Source of the DNA: GCA-2733415 sp049614485
Lineage (GTDB): Bacteria > Bacteroidota > Bacteroidia > Flavobacteriales > Flavobacteriaceae
NCBI GenBank assembly: GCA_049614485.1
Contig: JBMZDR010000004.1
Location: forward strand, 1-64,000
Direction of reading: 5' to 3'
Length of the DNA: 64,000 bases
In this document: positions 1 to 11,500 of the stretch, piece after piece
Position numbering within the stretch: the first letter of the stretch is position 1
Layout of the letters: each line of letters begins with the position of its first letter
The notes under the pieces: generated by a model
The model's input: only the letters and a program-made list of their open reading frames with translations
The model's database searches: none
What the model was told of the DNA's origin: nothing
Position numbers and translations under genes: made by a program

Positions 1-2664
1 AATTGGCGTATTAGAGGCATCTAAACCTTCAAAGAAATTGATATCTAAAGTAGGGTCAATGCCTAATTGATTATGTGCGTATCCTAATAAGTCAAAGGCA
101 ACATAACCATCAGTACTACCATCGTCTTCACATAGAGCGTACACAAAATCACTGTCTGGTAATTCTGGACTGTCTAAAACTTCTAGATTAACCTCTACAA
201 AGGTGTTACATTCCAATCCGTTTAGTGATAACACAGCGTAAACAGTTTGGTGACCAGGGTTACCCGTATCAATATTTTGATACAGTACACTAGTGTCAAT
301 AGGGTCAAGACCTTGTTCTGCCAGAAGAAGAGTTTCATAAAATGTAACATCCACTCCAGAGGTGCTTCCTGTCATGTCTTCAACTACTGAATTCAAATCA
401 AAATAACCGAACCCATCATTGTCATCATCACAAAAGGTTATTGGATTTGTAAATGGGTATGATTGCGGAGCGTCCACCACATTTAATAGTAATGAAGTGG
501 TGTTAAAGCAGCCAGTGTTGTTGTCTTCAACTCTAACATAAACAACTTCTCCATCAGTTCCAATATACGCATTTGATGAAGGGGATACTTCTGGTGTACC
601 TGCTATAGCTGCATCTATACTATTATAGTAGGTAACTACATAATTAGTGTTTCCTGAAGTAATTTCATAGTCTTTTACAGTTAAATCAATTTCAGTTATA
701 CCGTCGATAATATCAATATCACAAACACTCAATGGAGTAGGGTTAGTGATGACCGGTAATGGGTTAACTATAATTTCCATGGTTTGCGTTGTAGCACATT
801 GTCCAATATCTGGAGTAAACGTGTAGGTTGCTGTTGCAGTATTGTTAATGGCTGGACTCCATGTTCCGTTAACACCATTATTAGAAGTTGTTGGCAAAGG
901 TGGTAAAGCTTCACCGCTACAAATAGGGTTTACTTGTGTAAATATTGGTGCAGTAGGTGTGTTAACCACAATTTCCATACTTTGTTCACTAGCACATTGT
1001 CCAATATCTGGAGTAAACGTATAGGTTGTTGTTGCAGTATTGTTAATAGCTGGACTCCATGTTCCATTAACACCATTATTAGAGGTTGTTGGCAATGGAG
1101 ATAAGGATTCACCGCTACAAATAGGATTTACTTGTGTAAATATTGGTGTTGTAAGTGGTGTAACCACAATTTCCATAGTTTGCGTTGTAGCACATTGTCC
1201 AATATCTGGAGTAAATGTATAGGTTGTTGTGGAGGTATTGTTAATAGCCGGACTCCAAGTTCCGGTAACACCATTGTTAGAGGTTGTTGGCAATGGAGAT
1301 AAGGATTCACCGCTACAAACAGGATTTACTTGCGTAAATGTTGGCGTTAATGTAGGGTTAACTATAATTTCCATGGTTTGCGTTGTAGCACATTGCCCAA
1401 TATCTGGAGTAAATGTATAAGTAGTAGTGGAGGTATTGTTAATAGCTGGACTCCAAGTTCCGGTAATACCATTGTTCGATGTTGTTGGTAAAGCTCCGAT
1501 AGTTTCACCATTACAAATAGAATCTATTTGAGTAAAGGCAGGTGTTACATTCGGGTTTACTGTAACTGTTAATGATTCATTAAGAGGTTTTGAACATACT
1601 ACAGTATTTGAGTTTGAGAGTATTTGTGCATCAATTAAATCTAATGTTGTGTTTGTTGTTGGATTAAGGTTAATGACAGCTGTTCCAGTATCATCAAGTA
1701 ATAGATCTGAAGTTGTAGTATTACCATCTAAAGTGTAATGTATTGTTGCATTAGGAGTTCCTGAAAATGTATAGGTTACAGATTCACCTTCACAAATAGT
1801 GGTTGGAGAAACAGTAACTGTTGCATCCGGTATTTCTGAGACCACTAAATTAAATTCAACTAAACTATAGCAATCTGTAATATTAGAAGAAACTTTAGCA
1901 TAAATTAGTTGTGGGTTAGAGGTATTAGCATAAATACCAGGTAATGAATTCATGCCATCTGTTGCATCTGCTAAAGAAGTATAGTATTCAACGGTTTCAT
2001 TAGCTAAATTATTACTAATACTACCACTTAATCCGTTTAAATCAAAGATAGAGACGTCAGGTGTACTACTACAGGCAATTACATCATCAATAGAGTTAGC
2101 TGATGGAGGCGCTGGAAAAGCCCCTGACCCATTCATAGCTGTTCCAGTCCACTCCAATTGAAAGCCACCATCTCCTACAGGTCTATCAATTATAATGTAA
2201 TATGTTTGTCCTGCCGTTACTGTTAGCCAATAGACATATCCGTTACCGTTAGGCCCAGGTCCGGTTTGAGTTAAAGTAGTGCTGCCATTTATTCCAGTAT
2301 GGTTATTAGCAAGTCCAGCAGCATTTGGGTTTGTTGTAGAACAGCGAATAGGACTCCCTAAGTTAGAACATAATCTATCAGGACCGTAAACCCAAAAATC
2401 ATAATCTACCAATATATCAGGGTCGTTTGGTATTAAATCAAAACCTAAGGTTCCAGATTGTACAATGTTTATTTCTAGCCAAATTGAGTTGTGTTCAAAA
2501 CCACCACAACCAGAAACCTCTTGAGTGTTTCCTATTCCCGTGGCGCCTGATGAGAACACACCATTTCCGCATACAGTAATAGCATTCACGCAATCGTTTG
2601 GTTCTTGTGCTTGAATTTGTGAAAATAGCGCAATAAAAACCACTAAAATTAAATACTTATTCAT
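1..2664 (-). CDS. Large secreted surface protein, probable T9SS type B client (3' end outside window)
   Basis: The frame is open for 888 codons from an ATG at 2664 to the window edge, so the C-terminus is missing. Residues 1-20 (MNKYLILVVFIALFSQIQAQ) form a signal peptide. The mature N-terminus starts EPNDCVNAITVCGNG and is followed by a beta-rich region typical of large Flavobacteriaceae surface proteins that carry a gliding-motility-associated (type B, CHU_C) C-terminal domain; that domain itself is not visible here. Residues about 371-634 are four tandem 66-residue repeats. The gene lies 73 bp downstream of the OmpA/PD40 gene on the same strand, so it probably belongs to the adhesin-PorP-OmpA group to its right. 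Secretion by the T9SS is inferred from family resemblance and context, not from a visible sorting signal. Confidence 0.85.
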   Translation of the reverse strand, partial: MNKYLILVVFIALFSQIQAQEPNDCVNAITVCGNGVFSSGATGIGNTQEVSGCGGFEHNSIWLEINIVQSGTLGFDLIPNDPDILVDYDFWVYGPDRLCSNLGSPIRCSTTNPNAAGLANNHTGINGSTTLTQTGPGPNGNGYVYWLTVTAGQTYYIIIDRPVGDGGFQLEWTGTAMNGSGAFPAPPSANSIDDVIACSSTPDVSIFDLNGLSGSISNNLANETVEYYTSLADATDGMNSLPGIYANTSNPQLIYAKVSSNITDCYSLVEFNLVVSEIPDATVTVSPTTICEGESVTYTFSGTPNATIHYTLDGNTTTSDLLLDDTGTAVINLNPTTNTTLDLIDAQILSNSNTVVCSKPLNESLTVTVNPNVTPAFTQIDSICNGETIGALPTTSNNGITGTWSPAINNTSTTTYTFTPDIGQCATTQTMEIIVNPTLTPTFTQVNPVCSGESLSPLPTTSNNGVTGTWSPAINNTSTTTYTFTPDIGQCATTQTMEIVVTPLTTPIFTQVNPICSGESLSPLPTTSNNGVNGTWSPAINNTATTTYTFTPDIGQCASEQSMEIVVNTPTAPIFTQVNPICSGEALPPLPTTSNNGVNGTWSPAINNTATATYTFTPDIGQCATTQTMEIIVNPLPVITNPTPLSVCDIDIIDGITEIDLTVKDYEITSGNTNYVVTYYNSIDAAIAGTPEVSPSSNAYIGTDGEVVYVRVEDNNTGCFNTTSLLLNVVDAPQSYPFTNPITFCDDDNDGFGYFDLNSVVEDMTGSTSGVDVTFYETLLLAEQGLDPIDTSVLYQNIDTGNPGHQTVYAVLSLNGLECNTFVEVNLEVLDSPELPDSDFVYALCEDDGSTDGYVAFDLLGYAHNQLGIDPTLDINFFEGLDASNTPI
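763..1554 (-). repeat. Four tandem 198-bp (66-codon) coding repeats
   Basis: The same landmark (CCAATATCTGGAGTAAA) recurs at 803, 1001, 1199 and 1397, exactly 198 bp apart. Units are about 763-960, 961-1158, 1159-1356 and 1357-1554. They lie in frame in the partial surface protein and encode Ser/Thr/Asn-rich modules with core words such as TTSNNG, GTWSPAINN and YTFTPD. Units 2 and 3 look the most alike at DNA level. These repeats are protein modules and also explain several spurious plus-strand open frames in this stretch. Confidence 0.9.
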
Positions 2665-2737
2665 TTTGAACGCTTTTTTTTAAACCTAAATAGTCAAATT
2701 GTTTTGGCTTACTTTATCAGTAAACTAACAACTCACT

Positions 2738-4606
2738 TTATTCTTTAATAATTATAAACTCTGATCGTCTATTTTGTGCATTTTGCTCATCAGTACAGTT
2801 TGATTTACAATCAATTTTTGGTTCATTGCTTCCAATACCTTTTGCAGATAATCGAGCTTTGTGAATTCCTTTTGAAATCAAGTACTGTACAGTTGCTTGA
2901 GCACGCTGTTCAGATAATTTTAAATTATATTCTGGGAGGCCTTTAGTATCTGAATGTGATTTTACTAAAATTTTCATCTCAGGAAAATCAGACATTATTT
3001 CCACCAATTTATCCAATTCAAATGCACCTTGTTTGGTGATGTTACTTTTATTAAACTCGAAAAATATATTTTTTAATTTCACTTCATTTTCAGTAATCAT
3101 GTTATTGATAGGATTTAGAGTTACTTCTAATTCAATATCATGGGCGTTTTGGGCATCAATACTAATCGACTTAGCCTCATAACCTTCTTTTGTAATGTTA
3201 AGTAAATAGTTTGTTTCACTACAATTTACATTGAAACTTGTTTCACCAATACTAGAGGTGGTAGTTGATGAAATTTGATTGTTGTTTGCATCTAGTATAG
3301 ATACATTTGCATCAAAAACTAGTTGATTAGTCTTGGCATCTTTTACAAGTGCAACTGTTTTAAACTGACAGATTGGAATAGCCTCATAGATGTTATCAAC
3401 CCCTGATCTATTCGATGAAAAATACCCGATTTTATTTTGTAAATTAATACTAAAAGCAAAATCGTCTCTTTTAGTATTAATTGCGTTTCCCAGGTTTTGG
3501 GCCTCTTTATTTTTATTTAAATCTACTTTAAAAATATCCAGTCCTCCAAAGCCTTGTTTACCGCTTGAGGCAAAGTATAAAATGTTTTCATCACTAATAA
3601 ACGGGAAGACTTCTTTTCCAGAAGTATTAACGTTTGGTCCAAGGTTTTCTGGCTGCCCGTATTCATTGTTGTTTACAGACACTTTCCAGATATCAGTATC
3701 GCCCATACCTCCTGGCATATTTGATGCGAAAAAAAGTGTTTTTCCGTCTCTGCTTAAACTAGGGTGGCTTACAGAATAGTCTTTACTATTAAAAGGTAAG
3801 GCTATTATATTCTCCCACTTACCATTAACTAAAGTGGCTTTATACAATCCTTGTTGTGCTAACTTTATTTGTTTAATTTTTTTAGAGCTTCCTTCGCTAT
3901 GTCCATCTCTAGAGAAAATCATAGTGTTACCATCAGCACTTAAAGTTATGGGACCATCATGGTAAGGTGTGTTTAAACAGTTTACCGCTTCAGGATTAGA
4001 AAATGATCCATCTTCTTTTCTAACTGATTTGTAGATGTCTAAATAGGGCTGATTTGTCCAATGGTCTTCTTTTTTATGTGTGTTTCTGCTGCTTACAAAA
4101 TATAAGATATTATCATTAGATAAAACAGCGCCAAAATCACTTTGTTGTTCATCATTTATAGTTGTTTTTTCTACATTAAATAATTTTGATTGATCTGCTA
4201 ATTGTGGAATGTAGTTTGGATTTTTTAAATGTGCTTTTGCACGTTGATCATTTGGCATCATTTTAGAAAAAATATCCATTTGCTTATTTGCAGCGTCGTA
4301 TTTTTCTAAAGATTTTAAGGTTTGTGCATAACGGTAATATGTTTCTGCATCTTGTTTGCTTTCAGTAGCATGTGCATACCATTTAGCGGCTTCTTCTGTA
4401 TTAAATACATTGTAGTAACTATCTGCTAATTGCTTATAGATATGAGAGTTTTCTTGTTTGTTTTCAATAAGTTTTAAATAGGCTTCAATAGCATCTACAT
4501 ATTGATAAGTTTCAAAAAGGTTGTCTGCTTTTTCAACTTGCTTGTTTTGTCCGAAACTTACTGTTGCCAGAAAGATCAAACTTAAAAGACTATATATTTT
4601 TTTCAT
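2738..4606 (-). CDS. OmpA family protein with TPR, PD40 propeller and OmpA domains (T9SS/adhesin accessory)
   Basis: About 622 residues. From the ATG at 4606 the protein has a clean signal peptide (MKKIYSLLSLIFLATVSFGQ). An in-frame ATG four codons earlier (4618) would add MCLK and is less likely. Order of domains: TPR-like helices at about 20-120; WD40-like PD40 beta-propeller strands at about 150-400 (for example SADGNTMIFSRDG, SRDGKTLFFASN); a carboxypeptidase-regulatory-like Ig fold at about 420-500; and a C-terminal OmpA peptidoglycan-binding domain at about 515-620 with the HSDTKG...LS.QRA signature. The build matches PorE-like proteins that accompany PorP/SprF proteins in Bacteroidota. 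It follows the PorP gene closely (about 18 bp), so the two are probably co-transcribed. Likely role: anchoring the outer-membrane adhesin export or display complex to peptidoglycan. Confidence 0.88.
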   Translation of the reverse strand: MKKIYSLLSLIFLATVSFGQNKQVEKADNLFETYQYVDAIEAYLKLIENKQENSHIYKQLADSYYNVFNTEEAAKWYAHATESKQDAETYYRYAQTLKSLEKYDAANKQMDIFSKMMPNDQRAKAHLKNPNYIPQLADQSKLFNVEKTTINDEQQSDFGAVLSNDNILYFVSSRNTHKKEDHWTNQPYLDIYKSVRKEDGSFSNPEAVNCLNTPYHDGPITLSADGNTMIFSRDGHSEGSSKKIKQIKLAQQGLYKATLVNGKWENIIALPFNSKDYSVSHPSLSRDGKTLFFASNMPGGMGDTDIWKVSVNNNEYGQPENLGPNVNTSGKEVFPFISDENILYFASSGKQGFGGLDIFKVDLNKNKEAQNLGNAINTKRDDFAFSINLQNKIGYFSSNRSGVDNIYEAIPICQFKTVALVKDAKTNQLVFDANVSILDANNNQISSTTTSSIGETSFNVNCSETNYLLNITKEGYEAKSISIDAQNAHDIELEVTLNPINNMITENEVKLKNIFFEFNKSNITKQGAFELDKLVEIMSDFPEMKILVKSHSDTKGLPEYNLKLSEQRAQATVQYLISKGIHKARLSAKGIGSNEPKIDCKSNCTDEQNAQNRRSEFIIIKE

Positions 4607-4624
4607 TTTTAAACACATTTTAGG

Positions 4625-5560
4625 TTAGAAAAATCTAGGTGAAATGGATACTTTTTTAGGAAAATTTAAATCGAATAGCAACATGATTTCATGAGATCCT
4701 GAAGTTTCAATATTAAGTGCCGATGTCACATAATCATATGCGTATCCAATGCGAATTGATGGTGAGACCGCAAAATTAGCCATTGCTCCAACAGAATCAT
4801 CTATTCGGTATGTTGCCCCAAGTTCAAACTTATCAAAGAATAAAAAATTCGCAGAGACATCTAATGATGTTGGTGCATTAAAGGCTGACTTTAATAAGAA
4901 TGATGGTTTAAATTTTGTGTTTTCAGAAACATTAAACACATACCCTGAAGATAAAAAGTAGTGCATAACATCTGATCCAAAATTGTATTCTTGACCGTTG
5001 TTTGTTAGGTCTAAATAAGTGTTTTTTAACATGTTAGGAACAGAGAAGGATACGTAATATTTGTCAGTGTAATAAAACAATCCTGAACCTATATTTAAGT
5101 TCACGTTACTGCTGTTTTCACTAAAAGCTTCATCATTAGCATCAGGAACATACCCATTACCAATTTCACTATAAAGACCTATTTTTTGAAATGTTGCTCC
5201 GGTTTTTAATCCTAGGGCTAAACGGTGCTCACCTCCTAAATTTAAGGTGTATGAAAAATCAGCAAAGACATTATTTTCTTCAACGGGTCCTATTTTATCT
5301 GAAATTATAGATAATCCCATTCCCACATTTTTTCCGATAGGACTATGGGCAGAAAATGTAGCTGTTTTTGGTGCGTCATTAATACCAACCCATTGAGAAC
5401 GGTATAATAACCCAAGGGATAAGTTTTCTTTTGATCCAGCATAAGCAGGATTTACAACATTCATATTATACATGTACTGTGTGTACTGTGGGTCCTGTTG
5501 TGCATTAACACTTAATAGTATCATAAGTGCAAATGCTAGTGTAAAATATATTTTTTTCAT
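4625..5560 (-). CDS. PorP/SprF family type IX secretion membrane protein
   Basis: 311 residues with signal peptide MKKIYFTLAFALMILLSVNA. The mature protein begins QQDPQYTQYMYNMNVVNPAYAG, the hallmark start of the PorP/SprF family, and then shows the alternating beta strands of an outer-membrane barrel. In Flavobacterium johnsoniae, SprF is needed to secrete the type B-CTD adhesin SprB, and paralogues usually sit next to their own client. Here the gene starts 30 bp after a 2446-residue type B protein, so it is most simply read as that protein's dedicated partner. The family is clear. The pairing is inferred from position. Confidence 0.92.
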   Translation of the reverse strand: MKKIYFTLAFALMILLSVNAQQDPQYTQYMYNMNVVNPAYAGSKENLSLGLLYRSQWVGINDAPKTATFSAHSPIGKNVGMGLSIISDKIGPVEENNVFADFSYTLNLGGEHRLALGLKTGATFQKIGLYSEIGNGYVPDANDEAFSENSSNVNLNIGSGLFYYTDKYYVSFSVPNMLKNTYLDLTNNGQEYNFGSDVMHYFLSSGYVFNVSENTKFKPSFLLKSAFNAPTSLDVSANFLFFDKFELGATYRIDDSVGAMANFAVSPSIRIGYAYDYVTSALNIETSGSHEIMLLFDLNFPKKVSISPRFF

Positions 5561-5590
5561 CTGTATTTAAAATTGCTTTTTCATTTATGA

Positions 5591-8500
5591 CTAGTGAGCT
5601 CTGTTAATAAACACCCATCCTGTAACAGATTTTCCATCGTTTTTTTGAATACTATAAAAATAGGTGCCATCTGGTAGTTCATGACCATTTTTGTTTTGCC
5701 CTTTCCATTGATTGGTATAAAGACCACTGTATTTGAAGACTTCACGTCCGTGGCGATTAAATATTGTGACATTGGTTGCGCCAAAGTCTGTTAAATCAAA
5801 TGTGTCATTTTTTCCATTTCCATCTGGTGAAATCCCTTTTGGAATTTCCATATCATCACAGGCTAATTGATTTACAGTAAAAGATGTTGTTGTGGTACAT
5901 CCACCAAAATTTACAGTCAAGTAAATCTCAACTGGAGTTGTTGTATTTTGATTTTGATTAGAGTATGTAGTGACATTAAAAACGTCAGAGTCTTGACCAA
6001 TTACATTATTTTCACTGTCCATCCAAGTATAAGTTGCTTCATCAGTATTATATGAATTACTTAAAGGTGTAGCTGTTAAAATATAGTCATTATCGTTGCA
6101 GGTTGCTTCAATTGATACGGCAATATCCTCTAAGATAGTGATGTCAAATTCACTTGTACTTCCTTCAACACAAGTATTAATATCTTCTAAAATTTCATAT
6201 ACCACAGTGTAGTTTCCTACACTACTTGCTGCAATGTTAATTTCTCCTGTAGTAGTGTTTATTGCTAGTCCAGTTTCTGCACTAAAAACGCCACCAGTTG
6301 TAAAGCCATTATCTAACTCTGGTACTGCATTTATGCTCTCGGCACAGTAAACATCATTTAAGTATGTGAAAGCTGTAACAGGTGTTGTACTTGCAGTAAT
6401 CACGATACTAGTTGTAAATACTCCAGGCCCTGTACACGTTGTTGCATCACCATTAAAAGTATAAGTAATGTCATGTGTTCCTGCTGTAGCTGAAGATAAA
6501 TCAACTTCACCTGTTGCTGAGTTAACAGTTAGGGTAGATGAACTAAAATTACCCCCAGTTGTAAAACCTGAAACAAGGTTTGGTATTACAGAATTACTAG
6601 CAAGTATACAGAAAGGTTCAGTTCCGTAATCAAAGCTGGTTGTTGGTGTTGTGGCTGCTGTAAAATTTATGCTTGCAGTATATGTTCCTGAAAGTGTACA
6701 AGTATCAGAGTTTCCATCATAAGTATATGTAACATCATGTTGCCCAGCTGTTGCAGAAGTCATATCAATTTCTCCAGTGGTTGCATTTACAGTTAACGTA
6801 GTTGATGTAAACACACCACCTGTAGCAAATCCACTAGTTAAAGTTGGTGTTGGGTTTACCGTTTCTACAGCACAAGTATCTGTATAACTAAACGTTAATT
6901 CAGGGGTAAAAGAATCACTAACATTAACTATGATTTCTGCACGAGGCCCTTCACAACCTTCACTGTCAACATAAGCAACATAGTATGATGTTGTGTTTGC
7001 AACTGAAGTATCTGGTGTAGGTGCAGTTGTAGTTCCTGTGCCACCAACTGCTTGTGTGTGCCAAATTAAAGAATATGTGCTTGAAGCTGATGCTGTAAGT
7101 TGTTCTGCAGTATCATTAAGACAGTAATCTATAGGACTGATTACTGTTGGTGTATCTGCTATACCATTATAAGTGATTTCAATATCATAAGAACAGTAAC
7201 TCGTTTGCCATGTAAATGTATAAACACCTGGTTGCAAGAAGTCTGTAATTGATGTTGTATTGCTGTTGGCATCTGTAATGGTTACAGTTCCTGGATTTGT
7301 CTCACTGGCTAACCAAGTTCCTGATCCGTTAGCTTCTACATTAGCATTTATGTTATCACAATCTAGGGTAAACGATTCAGTAATAATTTGGTTGTTAGGT
7401 AAAAAGTTTACAGCATCAATAACATTTCCTACGCTATTATCACCAACACTTCTAAAAATGAATCTGGTTTGGTTTTGCCCAACTGGAACATTGTATTGAC
7501 CAGAAATTACTAACCATAGTTGGGTGTTTCCAATTGGTTGATCTACTAGGGTGTATGGTCCGCCAGGAGGTCCTGCAAGCAGTTGTATAATATTTCCATC
7601 AAATCTTTTTAGATATGCAAAACTATAATCTAAAAGCGTGATTTCAGAAGTATCAAAATCTCTATAATAACCTTTTGGGTCAGTTAAATCGTTAGGATCT
7701 ACCGTTACACTTTGATCTGATAATAATTGAGCACATTGTCCGCCTTCATAAGATTCAAAACCAGGAGCGTTAAGCGCATCCCAATATAAAATATCATTAG
7801 ACGAATCTAGATTAGAACGCCATCCTGGAATGGTGTTTACAGAAATGATAGTATTTACTCCACTTAAGCTGTTTAAAACAGGGTCTTCAAAACTACCGTT
7901 GACAGCATTTACTAAGCATAAATCCTCAGGTGTTTTTATACATATATTGAATCTGTATTCAGTGTTTTCTACAGTGTTTAAAGTTACTCGTACTTTATAA
8001 TTTTCGCCAACAATTAATTCTGACGAATACATGGCAGTAATAACATTATCATAACTACAGTTTAATTCTTGAAGGTTGCCTGCACCATTATCTTTATACA
8101 AAGTCATTGTAATTTCTGGATATAATGGATCTCCAGCACTATCTCTTAAGTTTCCATTAAAATTATTTAATTCTATTGTATGGATTAATGATTCGGCTGT
8201 AAAATCAAACCAGACATCTTTCAAGTTATTTCCTGAACAACTCATAGCTTCAGGTGATATTGTAGCGTTTAAGAACGATACTTCTGTACCCGATGTATTA
8301 CATACTTCATTTGTATTAATAGGTAATGTTACTGCATTAGAAATATCATCATTTCTAACAAAAGCAAATGGTCCAGACCAATAGCTTTCGTCATCAGTAC
8401 CACATACAGCTCTTACAAAATATTCATAAGTAGATGCAAAAGGATCATTAAAATCTGATGCACTTGGCGTGTAAGAGTTAGTAGACACTAGCGTTCCTGA

Positions 8501-11500
8501 CTGTGGAATAGTTCCGTTCTCTATTGATTGAACGGCTACTTCCCATTGGGTTTCACTGCCTCCTGGAGTCCAAGAAAATACAGAAGTATTACTTACCGTT
8601 AAATTTGTTGGTTGCGGACAAGACACCGCTCCACAAACAGAGGTTCCTTCATAAACTGTTGTTCTAGGAGTTAATGAGGTAGGGCTTGTATAAACGAGGT
8701 TACTACTTGCGTCAAAAATTTCGAAATAATAGTTTTCATATTGCGTTGCATTATAACCTAAAGTGTCAAAGAAAAGACTAAACTCAGCACCAGAACATAA
8801 AAATACAGTGAATGAATCGCCATCAATACCTTCAAAAGGTAATACTTGTACCAATTGATTGTTTTGGGTTAGCTCTAATTCACCAGAAATATTAGAGTCA
8901 CTATGAAGTACAATAGTATATTGACATAAGTTTTCAAAGCTACACTTTGTAGTTACTTCTTCTGGGCCAGTCCATGCGCCAGTATTGCCATCACAAACAG
9001 CTCTTACATAAATATCATACATGGTTGAAGGGTCAAGACCAGTAACCGTAAATGGATTAGTAGACGCATCTATCAAGTAACTTGGGTCTGTATTACCAAC
9101 AGGCGCATCTGTACCAGCTGGTTGAACAGATATTTCCCAGTCCGTTTCAGCACCATTAGCATCCCATGAAACTTGTACTTGAGTATCTGTAATATTGTTT
9201 AATGTAATATTAGTTGGCTCTGGACATTCAGGTATATCTTCAATGTTTACATTGTCAATCACCAATGTCTGCCCTCTATATGTTGACGTACTTGGGTAGA
9301 AAGGCACATGAAATGCGATATTTACATCTCCAGTGATTCCATCAGGAAAATTAATAATTTTGACTTTATATTCTACATTATTAATTAAAACAGGGTCATC
9401 ATCAGAGTCATATAAAACAGTTGTAAACTGATCAAGTCCTATACCGTTTGTAGATAATAACACCTCTAAGTCTTCAGTAAAAAAACTATCGTTAACTCTG
9501 TAGTAGTATCTTAAACGTTGATTGTCCGTAATTGTAATTGTAGGTGAAATTAACCAATCTTCATTTTGACCATTAGATCCTGAAAAAATTGCGGCAGTTT
9601 GGTCTCCTTCATACGGAAACGGACCGCTAATATTCATATTCCAAGTTTCATTATCGTCGTTATCATTTATAATTCTCCAACAGTTTTCAGAATTTGAATT
9701 TGTATTAAAAGTTTCAACAAATGGTGTTGTGAAGGCTAAACAAGATGTTCTAAAACTCATTGGGCCAACCCATTGGCTTTGGTCAGAACTACAGTTAGCC
9801 ATAACATAAAATTCGTACTCGGTATCTGGTAGTAAATCTGTTGGTGTATAGTTTGTGCTTGTTACTGCTACACCTGTGCCAGTTGGAATTCCTGTACCTG
9901 CTTGTTGCACTACAACATTCCAATCTGTTTCTTGATACCCAGCTGTCCAAGATAAATCGGCACTAGTAGTAGATACAGTATTAACCATTAAATTTGATGG
10001 GTTTGGACATAATGGTGCATCAGTAATACTCACGTCATCTAAACTCAGAATAGACCAGCTTCCTGAAAATTCTGGGGGTACTCTAAAGGCAAAATATACT
10101 GTTCCTGTAGCTTCTACTATGATTGATTTTTCTGTGTATTCTGGATTTGTAAACACTTCAAAAGGTGAGATTACAGAAAAACTCCCTGGATTTGTATTAG
10201 TTGTTGACATTAATACTTCTAGACCAAAACGAGGTGTTCCTGAGAAAAATGAAAAATCAGAACGGTATTTGTATTTCAACTCTTTAATTCCGTCCATGTT
10301 AATTGCAGGAGAAATTAAATAATCATTAAACCCAGAAGGTGGCGATATTGCTGATGTTTGTAAGTATGCATGATCTTCATCAATAGACCAAGTTGCACCA
10401 TCATTGTTTGCATCGGTTATATCCCAACAAAACTTTTGGGTATCTGAATCATCATCATTAAAGCTTTCGTAAAATGGTGTGTCATATGATTCGCATAAGG
10501 TTGTAAATGCTATTGGTCCAACCCATTCGCTTTGGTCATTTGCAGCACAATAAGCACGTACATAAAACTCATATCTATGACCAGATGATAAACCTGTAGC
10601 CATGTATGGGAAATTACTGGTAACTAAAGTACCGTTAGTAGTAGGAGTACCTGATTCAAAGTCTTGGATAGCAAGTTCCCATTGTGTTTCTGCATCACCA
10701 GCAGTCCAAAATAACCAGGCAGAATTGGTGGTTATTTGTAGTACAAACGGATTGGTAGGGTCTGGACAAGTTGGCTTATCTTCAATAAATACATCATCAA
10801 TTGAAAATCTAATAGCACTTTCAGAAGCGTTAGGTTCTACAATCCAAGCTATATTTACTTCGCCTGTAATATTTAGTGGCAAATCAACAATTACTTCTTG
10901 AAAACCTGTGTTGTTTATTGTTGTTTCTGGTAAAACTACCGTAGTAAAATCATCTAAACCAATACCTGTTGTTGATAATTTTATAGTATACGTTGATGAA
11001 CCTTGTGTGGCTCTGTGCTTATAACGGATACGCTTTGGGGTTCCATCAAAATTGACTCTAGGAGATGTATAAATGTCATGATTTTCATTTTGAGAAAATT
11101 GAGTTTGTACAGTAGCATAACCTCCTATAAACCCCCAGGTAGAGCCGTCACCATTGGCATCAATAGTCGTCCAACATGGTTCAGGATTAGTATTTGTAGC
11201 GGATGCAAAATCTGTTGAGTAAGGTAAATCAAATGTTGTACATTGTGTTGTAAATGTTGATGGATTACTCCATATACCAGGTGTACCACTACATACAGAT
11301 CTTACATATAAATCGTAAGTTGTTGCCGGTGTTAATCCTGAATTAATAAGATTGTTCAGGTTTGTGTTTGTTGCTGTACCAGCGCCTGATGGTTCACCAG
11401 AACCTGTAGGTACTACAGCATATTCCCATGAGTCTGAAAAGCCACCAATATTGTCCCAGTTAAAAGTAACACTGTTTTCAGTAAGACTGTTATATGTAAT

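Noticed and set aside
842..1420. Several short plus-strand open frames of about 60 codons with the same sequence
   Set aside because: They are shadows of the four 198-bp repeats in the minus-strand surface protein and repeat at the same 198-bp spacing.
763..1554. Regular repeats that could suggest a CRISPR or satellite array
   Set aside because: Units are 198 bp, in frame and translated into one long protein. No short direct repeat with unique spacers is present.
5581..5784. Short minus-strand frame overlapping the end of the giant adhesin
   Set aside because: It is a second frame inside the adhesin C-terminal domain, which is strongly conserved in the main frame.
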